Part shown: positions 1 through 11,849 of the stretch, piece after piece
Layout: the number at the start of each line of letters is the position of its first letter
Position numbering within the stretch: the first letter of the stretch is position 1
DNA from: Inonotus obliquus
Lineage: Eukaryota > Basidiomycota > Agaricomycetes > Hymenochaetales > Hymenochaetaceae
DNA: 64,000 nt
Assembly: GCA_032164295.1 (NCBI GenBank)
Contig: JAJHTX010000004.1
Location: forward strand, 1,736,001 to 1,800,000
Reading direction: 5' to 3'
The notes under the pieces: generated by a model
Seen by the model: only the letters and a program-made list of their open reading frames with translations
What the model was told of the DNA's origin: nothing
Databases searched by the model: none
Translations under genes and position numbers: made by a program

Positions 1-179
1 ATTCCGAGGGTCGTTATAAAACGAGTGCGAGGCGAAAGAAAGACCGAGGTTGTCTCTCAAGCGGGCCGAGCTACCCAGGTACGTCGATGACCTCCTGACC
101 TTAAATATCACCAGTCACTCATATCCTTGGCCATCTTTCCTCTTCTTACACGCAGCTTCCACCATAAGTAACATCACCA

Positions 180-1909
180 ATGAGCGAGAACAAATCATTC
201 ATCCTTCGTGGCATAAACGATGTCGTCTATGAAGATCGGCCAGTTCCAGAAGGTAAGCAGAGTTTATCAATGTTCACTCCGATCTATCTGATTATATACG
301 ATCAGTCGGTGACGATGAGGTCCTCGTCGAAGTTAAGAAAACAGGCGGGTACTCACTTCATATACGGTTCTCTTTCTAATAAGCTGTATGCGCCACAGGC
401 ATTTGCGGTTCAGATGTAGGTCTTGCTTCAACATTTTCATCCATCCTCCCACTGATGGAGGTCCGTTCAGGTCCACTATCTCGTGGCGGGTAGGATAGGC
501 GACTTTATCGTCGAGAAACCCATGGTGTGCTTCGTTCTCTTATCCTCCGAGTATTGACCGCTCTAAGGCATACTATCTAGGTTCTTGGCCATGAGTCCTC
601 CGGTATCGTAGCAAAAGGTATGACTTTCAACCATTCAACCACCTAGGTCCGTAGGAATCGAAGTTGATGCTTCACCCGAAGTTGGCCCGAAAGTGAAGCA
701 CCTCAAACCAGGCGATAAGGTGGCGATGGAACCAGGTGCGACGTGTCGTACGTGCGAGGCGTGCAAGAGCGGCAAATACAATGTTTGTATTTGACTAACA
801 TGCAAGATTTTACCACTCATTGAGGTCTGTTTGTTTCGATAGCTCTGCCCAGACGTGGTTTTCGCTGCTACTCCGCCCTACGATGGTACACTCGGGAAAT
901 ATTATAAAATTCCCTCTGATCTGGCATACAAGCTACCGGATAACCTTTCACTCGAAGACGGTGCAATGGTTCGATCCTTCAGTATCCCAAGACACTGGTT
1001 GTATGCTAATGATCTTATCTCAGATGGAGCCCCTCTCTGTCGCAATTCACGCAGTCTCGACCCTCGCACAACTCCGTGCAAGCCAAAATGTCGCAATCTT
1101 TGGATGCGGACCCGTTGGACTGCTCTGCATGGCAGTGGCTAAGGCACTTGGTGCGACGCGTGTTATCGCCGTCGATATTGTTCCCTCACGCGTTGAGTTC
1201 GCGGTGAACTATGCTGCAACGGAGGGCTTCATCCCACCTCCGTTTGAGCCTGGTGAGACGAAGATGGCGTACTCGCGCCGCGCTTCGAGTGTCTTGAAGG
1301 AGAAGCTGGGAGTTGAGGACCGTGGACCGAAGGGTCTTGACCTCGTTATTGATGCGAGCGGTGCGGAGGTGTGCATCCAGATGGGTCTGTTCCTCGCGAA
1401 GTTTGGCGGCACGTTCTTGCAAGTGAGTATCAAGGATTTGCCATCATTGATTAGCTTGCGTCCATTTCTGTTCGGGAATCTTGACTGATGGTTTGACGCG
1501 ATGCTATAGGTCGGAATGGGCTCCTCGGAGGTGCAGATCCCAATCACGCTTCTGCTCGTGAAAGAACTGAACGTCAAGGGATCGTTCCGCTACGGCGTGA
1601 GTGGCACTGAAACAAGCTCGTAATCTTATCTCTAACCAGAACTTCTTCATGGTGGGCATTAGCCGGGTGACTATGAGCTAGCTATCGCGCTTGTTTCGTC
1701 TGGGAAGATTGATCTCAAGCCGCTGGTCACCCATAGGTAAGTTCCACTTTCCTACCTTGAGCATAACTGACATTTTTCGCGATAGATATCCATTCGAGCA
1801 TGCAGTGGAAGCGTTTGAGACCACGAAGCTTGGGAAGAGTCCTGATGGGAAACCTGTGATCAAATGCATAATCTCCGGGATTGGAGTCGCAGCGGAGGAT
1901 AAGCTCTAA
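180..1909 (+). CDS. XYL2: xylitol/sorbitol dehydrogenase (zinc-dependent medium-chain dehydrogenase)
   Basis: NAD-dependent polyol dehydrogenase, expected to oxidise xylitol to D-xylulose (or sorbitol to fructose) in cytosolic sugar catabolism. The spliced protein starts MSENKSFILRG and shows the catalytic-zinc motifs GICGSD and GHESSG, a complete structural-zinc loop CRTCEACKSGKYNLC, the block PPYDGTL, the Rossmann motif GCGPVGLL followed by VIAVD (the acidic residue typical of NAD preference), and the C-terminus GVAAEDKL. About ten introns interrupt it. Intron 345-398 keeps frame only with a GC donor, and the next exon (399-416) is 18 bases. The zinc sites are intact, so the enzyme is probably active. 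Xylitol, sorbitol and L-arabinitol dehydrogenases are hard to separate by eye; the block after the structural zinc favours xylitol dehydrogenase. Confidence 0.88.
345..398 (+). other. GC-AG intron in the xylitol dehydrogenase gene
   Basis: The reading frame before this point ends in VEVKKT plus one base, and the next conserved residues GICGSD resume at 399. Only a boundary of AG|GCGGGT with acceptor CACAG joins them in frame to give KKTGICGSD. The nearby GT at 349 puts the rest out of frame, and reading through meets a stop. The donor keeps G at +5 and T at +6, as functional GC donors usually do. Confidence 0.7.
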
Positions 1910-2192
1910 AGACGTTGTGCTGTAGAATTACAGCTTGTATAAAATCTGAAATGTATTTAGAGCCACCGTTGGTCGAATGGAATGTACCCCTACTTGCGCA
2001 CTGTAGCTTTGAATGGAATAGATTGGATATTCGGATCTGCGACTCGGATCCGCAAACACAAGACGACGTCAGTATAGTCAGGGCGCGAAAATACTCGTTT
2101 ATTTACTCTGTATCCACTTTTTCTTCGTCTTACTCCTTGGGTATTCTCCATTTATCTTCTTCCCTTCCTACACGCCTTTGCATCCGCAAAGC

Positions 2193-5100
2193 ATGACAAC
2201 CGCTGGCCTACCTGGTCGGTCTAGTGTAGTGAAATTATCAGTGGACTCCGCGTCCGATGTCTCACATTCACTCGGTACCGAAGATTTAGAGGACGATTGG
2301 GATGGTTTACCACAAACTCACTGTGAGCCTTCTTCCTTTGAAATAGTGTTATTTTTTCTTCTCAATATTTGTAACAACGCATATATCCAGTACGTCCAAC
2401 GATTCTGCGACGCGAGACCAGCCAAATATTGTCATATTACCAGTCTGAAGACGCGGGTCGTTCAGAGCCTGAATACAGGTATCCTACCCCCAATATTGAC
2501 TCAATTACAGAGCCTTATGCTAGAGGACGCAGCAAAGCGGACACACGCCACAACCGAGATGCGCCAGGCCTAGAGTCGCGAGGTGTATCGCCATCGTCTG
2601 GTTATTCAGACACATCTGTGTCAGACTACGACCCTCCTAAAGCGGAACGCACGTTAGGAATGTCGGAACGAAGGAGTCAGCAGGAATTGAAATGGAATGG
2701 GGACAAGGGTCGGTATGGCAGCAGGAACGTGGAGGATGGGGCAGGTGGAGAGACCAGCACCGACGTGGACGTGCAATATGGGATTGCCATTGGTAGCCCC
2801 AGCCGGAACGCGTCGCCAGCTGTGTTTGATGCAAATACGAATACGGAGTCGGAGACGGAAATGGTCAGAAACGGGACGAAGGTGACCACTGACGGCATCC
2901 TCTATACGAGTACGGACGTTGGCACTGGTTATGGAAGCAACCCCATCACCGACCAATTTCGGCCTAGTCACCGGCGCGCAGTAGCCCCTCCTCATCTCAA
3001 TCTCCCTTTCGACGCGCCTCATCTACCTCGACCATTTGTGCAAAGCAAGTTGCAGACCCAGGAGCAAAGTGCTGACACTAATAATCTTTCACGACAACTT
3101 GAACCAGCACCAGTTGCAGTATCGACCGTGGATTCGTTTTCTGATCCCAGTCACGCGCCCGACGGGGCTCCTGGCTTGCGACGCAAGATGAGCTCGCACG
3201 GAGCGTCAGACAAACGACGCGTCGCTGTTGTTCAGGTTGATTCTGAGACGGATGTTGAACACGAGGGAGCTGCCGGTGGAGGGGGAAGTGGTGAGAAGCT
3301 AAGCGACGGATTCGGCCGAGGGGAAGCTCCAGACAAGCAAGAACAACAACAAGCACGCGCTCAATATTCAGTAAAGCCCCTGCCCTTTTCTAATTCTTCT
3401 CCTTCTTATTCATCACACCCCCCATCTGCGTTTTCCGCGAACGCGGGGTCGAAGACAACGACAGCGAGCGCACTTCTCGCGCGACGCGGCATCGTCGGCA
3501 CGTTCGCATTCCTTGCACCTCCGGACGCGAGTCCGAGCGCCTACACGAATCTCGGCTACTTTACACCTCCACTCTCCGCGCCGGCTTCTGCGCATCCGAC
3601 ACCACCATTGCTGGTGCGGCATGAGAGCGCCGAGTCTTCGACGTCTGCAACTTCAAATACCACTGCTTCTTCCAGCAGGCGTCAGCACCAGCGTTCGCAG
3701 TCCGAAGCCGTCCTTACAGGCGCTCACAGCACTATAAATCGTGCTAGTCCGAAATCGGATCCAGACGCAATCTCAAGTGAGTCGTCGAGCAAAGGAGGGA
3801 AGCGTAGGTACGGCCATCGATTGAGGAAGAGCTCGCGTGATATTGGAATTGTTGGAACAAGCACGGCCGTGTCACCGACTTCAGGGACAATGAGAACGGA
3901 AGTGCATCTGAGCGACGAGACCAAAACGCGCACCGCCAACTCGTCAGAGCACAAACCCGCGCAGACTGCTCAACTATCACCCATATTCCAGACTCCCTCC
4001 CGTTCACAGACATCTCTTATTTCGTCTGACGGTGCCGCTGAGCTTGGATCAGACAAGACCCGTGCACAGTCGCCTCCAGCCTCTAACGATTCGAGGCGAT
4101 ATTCACAACAGCATACGACCAACGGTAGCGGTCACAGCAACAGCATCGGAAATAGCGCGATCAACAACAGCACGGCTTACCGCAGCCGGCGCGAGGAGCA
4201 TAAGCCCACCGGTGACAGGTCTGACTCCAGCTATATGTGGCATGCTTCCAACGTCTCCCCTTCCTCCGTCTATTCGACTAACTACGCCTCTAACGGCGCG
4301 ACCTCGCCATCCTATTCGTATTATACCATGGCAACAACTGCATCCTCATCTTCATCACCGCCCACAGTATTGACAATGCCCGTCTCAGCTCCTTCTCCTT
4401 ACTTGTATTACCAGCCCGGCATCCATGCTACCGCCGGCCCATTACCTTCACCTCCTCGACAGATTATTCCTCCTAAACGCGACTCACCTCCACCGCCGCG
4501 CCCGCCACGATTGCACGCGCCAAATTCCGGTTCATCCTCGCTTGCTAAGCGAAGGTCCGACACGTCCATCACATCGAAGCAGGAACGCGCCTCTGCACCT
4601 TCGCCGGCTGTGAGGCAGACTGAGATCGCGTCGCCTACAATGACTTCGTCTACGTGCGTAAAATCTCACCTGTTTCCAAATAAAAATGTAGTTCTAATTA
4701 CGTTTCTATACATAGCACCTCATCTACTCTCGTCAACTCGCAGTCCGAAGGCTCTGTGAAGAGCATGGGTCACACGCGAGAGGGCGCATTCCCGATCGAC
4801 TCGGTTATTGTAACGGATGCCACGCATGCCCGACTATCTATGAAACAGGATCAACAGGAACAACAGCCCTTGAAACGCAAAAACACAATGGACGACCTTG
4901 TCAGGGATGTGACAGCTGCCATCGACGAGGCGACTGGTCTTGTTCAAAAGACTGGTGCAACATCCGCACCGGCTGCAACTGCTTCACCTGGGAAAAAGAA
5001 CGAGCCGTCCCCACCTCCGAAGCCCAAACTGCTAAATTTGCAGGAAAGGAGATCTGGTATGGACCTTAGACGAGAAGAAAGTCGATCCACGTTCAAGGGC

Positions 5101-6519
5101 GGCGAACCTAGTTCGCCTGCTAGTCCGAACTCTACCTATTCTGACGACGACAACGTAGCAGACATTACAGTGACTAAGCCACTTCCGGACCCACGTACGA
5201 CGTCACCACACTCAACGCATCGTACAGAATCGCAGGAATCGGGACATGTTAGCCGGTCACAAAAAATGCTAGACATTGCGATTAAACGGTTCTCGGCTCT
5301 TCCTCGCCCGCCCTCGAGGCTTTCTGCTAGTCGCGCCTCTCCACGCAGCAGCGTTTCTCACGAACGACCTTCGCAAGATCGCTCAGATACTGGGCATAGC
5401 GCCGGACATGGAAGTCATTTGGGCCATGAACAGCAAAGTAGTGCACCAACCCGGACAAGGCCGGTATATGTCGTGAAGATTCGTTCAGTATGGCCTGACG
5501 CGATGTATTTTGCTGATGTTATGGCCAAGAGAACTTCTAACGAGCGTAGTCTGGGCTATGCGCGGAAGATTAACGAATTGGCAAACCATGACCCTGGCCT
5601 TGGAGATTGGGTCGCCACGACAAAATACAACCGTAAGTTCTTTCCATTACTATTATGAACTAGATATTTACATATACTATTAAATTCAGTCACTGTACCC
5701 GGAAAGAGCTCAAAGCGAAAATCGCTATCCTCTGGAGCTGTCAGGAGTCCCAGCGGCAACTCGTTTACCTTCCAGCCGCGTCAGACCTCCAGAGGGTCAA
5801 TAGCGTCAGAAATGACATTCCCGAAACGCGTGGACGCGTATGTCGCCACTGATCTACTCCCCCAGCGATCTGAAGAGGACGCGCTCCCCCGAGGCCCACC
5901 GCCAACTTTACCATATCCTACGCTCGCTCAAGGACCACCCCCACACCAGCAGCAATCTATGCGTTTGGGTATAAGCTCATCAACGCGTAGTAATACATCT
6001 TCTCTGGGAAGCAGCAAATCAACGGGTGGGTTCTTCGCATCCATAGGCCGTAAAGCAAGCGTGAAGAAAGATCGTCCAACTATCTCGGCTCCTCAACCTA
6101 ATAAACTACTGAGCAAACGCCAACAAACAACGCCCGCCGTCGCTCCTCGACCGGTTCAAATCAATGTAGCTCCTTCACTGCCAGGAGGTCCTCGAGCTCC
6201 GCCAGGTCGTGTACAACGCGCTCAAAGCGTCATCGCACCGAAGTCCACTCCCTCCGAAAGCGAGACTGACACTGCACGACGAAGGTCGATCAAACGTAGT
6301 CCTTCGGTGGCGCCATCCCTTGCGCAGAATGGGGCAAACCAGATCCCGGAGTCGTCCTCTGACCTTGACGCAAAGGTCAGTAGACTCGCAGATCTGTTGC
6401 CTCATGCGGATAGAAAGATACTTGCTGGCTATTTGAGAAGAGCTGGTGGGATGGACATGGTGGCCATTGGACGATATCTTGATGATGAAAAGAACAACAG
6501 AATTTTGATTCCAGAATGA
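2193..6519 (+). CDS. large disordered protein with C-terminal CUE-like motif, function unknown
   Basis: Four exons (2193-2322, 2391-4653, 4716-5632, 5690-6519) join in frame to 1,379 residues. Most of the protein is Ser/Thr/Pro/Ala-rich and predicted disordered, with many SP/TP sites and proline stretches, suggesting a phosphorylated scaffold. Two segments look folded. The first, around 5460-5632, reads VYVVKIRSVWPDAMYFADVM and continues to a GLGDWVATTKYN motif. The second is the last ~50 residues, where LADLLPHADRKILAGYLRRA and IGRYLDDE resemble the helical CUE/ubiquitin-binding fold; that assignment is an inference from the hydrophobic pattern. An upstream in-frame ATG at 2178 would add five residues. 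I do not recognise the family and assign no function. Confidence 0.75.
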
Positions 6520-6857
6520 TGCTGTGGATTTCTTTCGTTCATGATTTTTTTACATTCCTGCACCTGCATATGACTGATCATGCACAGCACCTGACTTTCC
6601 TGACTGAACTGGCATTTACGCTGAATACGATCATTTTTATTTAAACATATTGTACGCTGTTTCTTCGATTATACGGTTTGTACTATAGTTACCAAGGAAT
6701 ATGAAAATATGAACAGTAATGCCGGCAAGCGGTGGATCAGCACGTTTTCTTTGTAACTCTTTCAACGAGCGCCCGCTGGTCGAAAGCCTTTCACTCGTCT
6801 AGAGTTTTGCTGCATGCCGGGCGCTGAAGAAACTGTAAACAATTGCTTGTGCACGAT
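6520..6857. other. convergent 3' intergenic region
   Basis: AT-leaning spacer between the stop codons of two converging genes. It presumably holds both 3' untranslated regions and polyadenylation sites. I see no reading frame with coding character and no repeat. Confidence 0.6.
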
Positions 6858-8413
6858 TTAACGTTCATCGAGTGGCCCACCTGATTGTCTCAGTAACATT
6901 CTCGTATTGTATTGCATTGTATTATTCGCTGTACGAGGCATGAACTGACGACTCATTTGACGCGAACCACCGAGGATATTTTCGACTTCGTCTGCGCTTT
7001 GATCGGATGCGCTAGGAGCACGAAAAGTAGCCATGTCATGGCGACCCATAGATTGCCAATCGGTGGCATGGTGCCCGCTTATGCCACTCATACCACCCCG
7101 CAGAGGCGTTCTTTGAATCTGTTCAATATTACGTCAAATACTCTCTGGGAGGAGACAAGGAAATATGCAATACTCCATTTGCTTCCATCCCACCTACCAC
7201 GGCATTGACACCACCCGGATTAACAAACATATTACCTCTGCCTTTGTTTATGGACCGTTCCGTGGCCATCTGGGTTTCATTCGGTACAGACATAGGAACC
7301 GCAAAGCCATCATTTCCCAGTGCGTTGGGCGCCAAGAGAGTCTTCCTCTTGATCTTGTCAAAATGATTCTAATAGACAGCTTCAGGCAAATGAGCAAGGC
7401 GGCTCGGTGTAAACAGACTTTGAGTTTCTGATATTCCTTGTCCCGTTCTCTTGTGGTGTCTTGCAGTTCACGAACTTTTCGTCTTTCCATCTCGAGTTCC
7501 TTCTCCAGTCCTTGCAGCTTGTTGCTCATCAGACTAATCTCGCTGTTTGCTGGGTGTAATGTAAGCAACTGGTTGCGAGTAGCATATAGTCAGGTAACCT
7601 TCTCGAATAATGTTGTCAAGTTGTTTTTGTAGCTGAGCATTACGTTCGTTCATATTCTTAAGGACGGCTTGCTGGAAGGAGCTGAGAGTTTCCTTCAGAA
7701 CCCAGAACTAGGCTGATGGGATAGCTGGCATACTATTCTTGATGAGTTTGATATTGCCAGAACGACAAAGCTCGCCCGCAGATCTCGAGTATGAGAGAGG
7801 GAGCCAGACCCGATAAGACTGACTATGGACGGCAATTAAAAATCTTCAATAGTTTTTAATCTGGACTGACCGTCTTGTAGTCATTGGACGGATGTAGAGA
7901 TGAAACCTACATGGGATTCAGCAATGCCCTGAATAAGACAAGACAATGACACGTACCACAACGTCGTCCCTAGATCCAGGAGTGCATGTGAGGCCATAAT
8001 GTAGTAGCTAAGACGTACTTACGGTTCGGATAAGTGAGTTTCACAGGCTGTAATTTTTTTAATAAGATTCATGTCCGTGCCACTCAGACTAACGCTTACC
8101 GGGACAGAGCTGAGCAGCGGTGAACAATTCGTTGGCACACTCCACTAAATCCACATTAGCAACCGGGTGATTCGTGCTGGAGACGGGATCTAATCTACCG
8201 CAGAATATATGGGAGCCTGGAAGGAAAATAATGATTCTGTTTGGACGTCCAGAAATAGGTGCTCTCACAAGTCGTCTACAAGGTCCATGCCAAGGCAAGA
8301 GTGAGGTCTTCATCCTTCAGATGACTGAACACGGATTCCATGCTCACCACAACAGCCTTGTCGACCACAGCCTTCCTACACGAAAGATGGTTGCACTTGA
8401 GGTCCAAGTCCAT
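6858..8413 (-). CDS. HEI10: HEI10/CCNB1IP1-type RING protein, meiotic crossover factor
   Basis: RING E3 ligase family (HEI10/Zip3) that accumulates on the synaptonemal complex and marks crossover sites in meiosis. The spliced N-terminus gives KCNHLSC, then AVVTTCSHIFCVEC and LCPACETHLSEPDDVV: a C-x4-C..C-x-H-x2-C-x2-C..C-x2-C RING. It is followed by the family signature HPSNDYKTSVLSGL and LILEICGRALSFWQYQ, a coiled coil around 7450-7690 (EKELEMERRKVRELQDTTRE), and a C-terminal tail with RTPLRGG and many Arg/Gln/Ser. The RING is spread over tiny exons: 8348-8413, 8269-8275 (7 bases), 8199-8216, 8100-8144, 8023-8047 and 7957-7969 (13 bases). The ATG at 8413 is the only suitable start. The gene is probably expressed mainly in meiosis; that is family knowledge, not visible here. 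Confidence 0.88.
7957..7969 (-). other. 13-base microexon in HEI10
   Basis: Between HLSEP and VSSLHPSNDYKT the conserved residues DDVV are supplied by 13 bases with acceptor ATCTAG before and donor GTACGT after. Both flanking introns are close to 50 bases. The fit to the family consensus at this position is good. Confidence 0.65.
8269..8275 (-). other. 7-base microexon in HEI10
   Basis: The preceding exon ends in GTTGTG (Val-Val) before donor GTGAGC at 8347. The next long exon begins with bases that complete a Cys codon and read SHIFC. The seven bases ACGACTT, preceded by acceptor TTGTAG and followed by donor GTGAGA, supply Thr-Thr and the first base of Cys, restoring AVVTTCSHIFC. The two flanking introns are then 72 and 52 bases, a normal size here. 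Without it the frame fails. Confidence 0.75.
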
Positions 8414-9560
8414 GGTGCCTGACTGGGATAGAAGTCAGGACTCTATTCAACTCATCAAATGACTCAAATATATATCACATTCCCACGGTCATTGCCCCCA
8501 AAAAGCGTCCATTTCAGGTTCAGAGGTTCAGAACTATTACTAATCTAATAATAGATCCGAGGTATGAAACACGGCGCACAAAAAACAGCTACCTTATAGA
8601 AATCAGGGTAGGAGGGCGAAAAGGAAGATATCGGGATAGGCGGAGTCGCGGGGAAGCTTCTCCTGTAGATTGCGGGTCGAAACGATAAGAGGGGGGGGAG
8701 TATAGCGTGTACGACAAAGAGGGCGATGCGAGGGTTGGAGAAAGTCACAGGAAAGACGGGTTTATGCCTCCGGAAAGGCGGAGATGGCTAAACGATAGCT
8801 AGAGGCAGGATGCAGTAGCGTTATGCGAGGCAAAAAACACAGCCATGCTCGCGAGAACGCCGAAGTGAAAAGAAAAGCGAATGAAAAATGCGGAAGAAGG
8901 AAAGGTTCTCTTGCGTGAATTTGTCTCTTTTCCGATTTTTTTTCGTCATTTGGCGATAGTGTGTGTTTAAGGATCAGAAAGAAAGGGAAAAAACATATCA
9001 CAGAACAAGGTGGACCTCAACAAAATTAGTGCATCGAGAATGAGATGAAAGCAGCGGATACTCCAAAAGGGAGCAGGGAATTCCAACCCAACGATTGAGC
9101 ATGCATGGGAGGAATGCTGGCAAAGTCCAGCTCTGCAAAGGAGTACGCATGTCAAGTGCAAATACAGCTAGAAATGGGAGGCGTACGATACAGTGAAGCA
9201 CCCAGAAGTGACGTGTAAGATGAGTATAGAATGAAACGCGGAGGCGTGATTATCACAATGAGTCCCGAATTCTGACGCGACTAAATAAATGCGTGGAATG
9301 CAAGGAGTAGAATGAGCGATGATTCCTAGGGCGGCGGTAACTCCACTTGCGTGCAAATGTGAAAGCGGTTGAGCCAGTGATGTCCGTATAGCAATGTTGA
9401 TAGATGGAATGTAAGGACACAAAGGAAATGCCAAAGTCGGACAACGAAAATCAAGGGATATTATCTCAGGTGCCCTAAGATAGGAAGCACGGTGGACGAA
9501 AAACCAGAAGGGAAAACAACGAATCAACGATCATCAGCGACCGAGGCATCCGTTAATTAA
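8414..9560. other. gene-poor spacer with purine/pyrimidine strand bias
   Basis: About 1.15 kb between the start of the HEI10 gene and the stop of the cyclin gene. The forward strand is rich in A and G over roughly 8560-9000 (the reverse strand is C/T-rich, including runs of T and a run of eight G on the forward strand near 8690). Short reverse-strand reading frames here are Phe/Pro/Leu-rich and look like by-products of this bias. I see no gene. It probably holds the HEI10 promoter and the cyclin 3' end. Confidence 0.5.
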
Positions 9561-11849
9561 TCATATCTTGAGCCACATAGGTTGGAAGTAGCCAGCGTTT
9601 CCCTGGACTTGGGAAAACGAGGAGGGGTGTTCGACATATCGAGAACACGGCATTGACGTAGGAATGCCAGTGTCATTACTGGCGACGTGAATCTGCGAGT
9701 AAGATCGCGTGTGTCCGTGGGCTTCATGAGTGGTAGAACCGGCAGAACACGATGAAGTCCTGCTGTGGCCTGCTGACGACCAAGGAGCTGGGAAAGCGAG
9801 GCCAGGTCCAAAGAAATTGAATTGGACGTTAGAGAATTCCGGATGACGCGGCAGGAACGACACCGCATTATGCTTGACTTCGGTCTGAGCATCCCAAGAT
9901 GCCAAGTGCGAGTGGGCCTGCTGCGCTGGACCTCCAAGGCAGACATTCCCAGCGGAAGACATGGGTAGGATGAAAGGCATCCCGCTGGATTTTGCGCCTG
10001 GCCACAAAGCACAATCAACATGGGTACCCCACCCAGAAGAGCAGTGCAAGCGAGGAGATGTGGTACAAAAGGCGCCTGTACCAGCGGTGTTCATCTGCCT
10101 TGTCGCACTTGTCTTTGGAATGGTTGACCTTCGCTTTGGAACGTACTCTTCCCGAAGTGGACCATCCTCGTCAAGATCAATCTCAAAGGGGTCAAAGGAT
10201 CCGCTTTCATGAACGTCATCCAATATTTCGACGTCTACCACAAGCAGGGCACTGAACGCTGGTTGTTCAGGGGCCATCGATGGCACCCTTGGTGGAAGAT
10301 GATCATGTAGCCGAATTAGGTCCATAACCATCTTGCGAGCAACAATGTGTGGGTCTCTCACGATAGAGTGAGAGGTAGGAATGAGAGAACGATGCAGCTG
10401 CGCAAGCCAGTTTTCCCATGCCTTGGGCGTGATCGACAAATCATGTCCAAGCACTGCGAGAGCAGCTAGCTCCAAACGATTAATGCTTTGAATGGGTACA
10501 TCGGAGATGCTATGCCTAAGCATGGCTAAATTAGAGATCATTGTACTTGGAGGTATGCTTGCACAACTTACCAAGTCTTGTTCGAGAATGTGTGATCATC
10601 CAGCCACTTATTTGCCAACATGCAGCCTAGTAAAGCGACTCTAAAGGGGGCTGCGGCTTCAAACTGACTTCGTTCACCCAATGCTGAGTAAAGATGGCCT
10701 TCCCCATATAGTTCCTTCCTAAACTGAAGCTCGGATGGCGTCAGGTTAACATCCAAGGCCTGCCGCTCGAACAGAACTGGCAATCGTGTGATGTACCAAA
10801 GAGCCAGGACGATGGCCGAAGGCTGTAGAAGTGTCGAACATAGTATGGAATTGATCGATTTGGCGAGAGAAGGGGACGGAAGCCCGTCATAGACTCTGGA
10901 TGCCCTAAAAGAAATAGGATGTCAATAAACTAATCGCAATTGTACAGGGGAGAAAAGCGTACCCTGTACCAATAAACCTTCGCGGAAGACAAACACCATC
11001 CAAACAAACTTTCCAGACAAAATCGGCCATCCATTCAGATAAAGGTTCGGCCATTGCACGATATGTCCTAATGTACGAAGGGTTGGATAACGGCGTCGTG
11101 GACGCCGACTGATGCTGACGCGAAGAAGCGCCGATAGGCGGGAGTAACGACGGACTGTTTTGTGATAGGTGATCATTTCCATGAGCAGCCTCCGTGGCGA
11201 CAACGCGATCAACGAAGTCGGCAAAAGGCGTGGTGGCGGGATGAAGCAAAGTGTCGTAAACGCCATCTGCGGCATTGAAATCAAGGCGCTGGAAAGGCTC
11301 CCAAATCGAGAGTGATTCCTGGCGATACGTGTCTTTGCTCTCTGAATCGACACCAGCATGATCCCGACGGGGACCAGGAGCACTTAGCACACATTGCTCA
11401 GTGGGGTGCTGCAGACCCATGGTGATCCGACCTGCTTGCACCGGCGAGGGACACGTTTTCGCGTGAACAAGCTTGCTGATCGCTACCTCGTCCGCAGGGG
11501 TCAGCCCGTGACTTGGTTTCAGCCACTCACGGGCTACTTCTGGCCGCAATGCAAGACGCGGATTGTCTTCAAGGCAAGAGGGTGCGAAGGATGTCCAGTT
11601 CGAATGTGTCTCTCGGAGATAGGAACGGGAAGGAATTCCAGCTTCGATAGCAGGAGGTTGACCAGCCGAGCGAATTACGTAGTTAGATGCGCCGTTGTAG
11701 ACGGAGTCAGGATCGGCTGAATTGGTGGCTGCTTGAAAGACGTTCTTGGGCTTGACACCTCGATGTACGGAAAAGGTTTCGTACACGGGAACAGGGACTG
11801 GCATCTGAGTGGCCAAGGGAAAGGAGGAGCGAGCTTGGCCAGAATTCAA
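9561..11849 (-). CDS. PHO85-type (PCL-like) cyclin
   Basis: Regulatory subunit expected to bind and direct a PHO85/CDK5-class kinase in growth, polarity or nutrient control. The cyclin box lies in the middle: LAKSINSILCSTLLQPSAIV, then VALLGCMLANKWLDDHTFSN followed by KTWHSISDVPIQSINRLELA and LGHDLSITPKAWENWL. LANKWLDD and NKTW are hallmarks of the PCL group. The N-terminal ~300 residues and C-terminal ~200 residues are low-complexity and unconserved by eye. Intron 10517-10572 joins NKT to WHSISD; a second intron near 10910-10965 joins IGTG to ASRVYDG. Start chosen at 11849 (MNSGQARSSF); MPVPVPVYETF, fifteen residues in, is an alternative. A perfect TCACGTGA lies about 410 bases upstream. Confidence 0.82.

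Noticed and set aside
8545..9527. Reverse-strand frames of 60-119 codons as small secreted proteins
   Set aside because: Low-complexity Phe/Pro/Leu content follows from the C/T bias; no signal peptide with cysteine pattern, no plausible splicing, no conserved motif.
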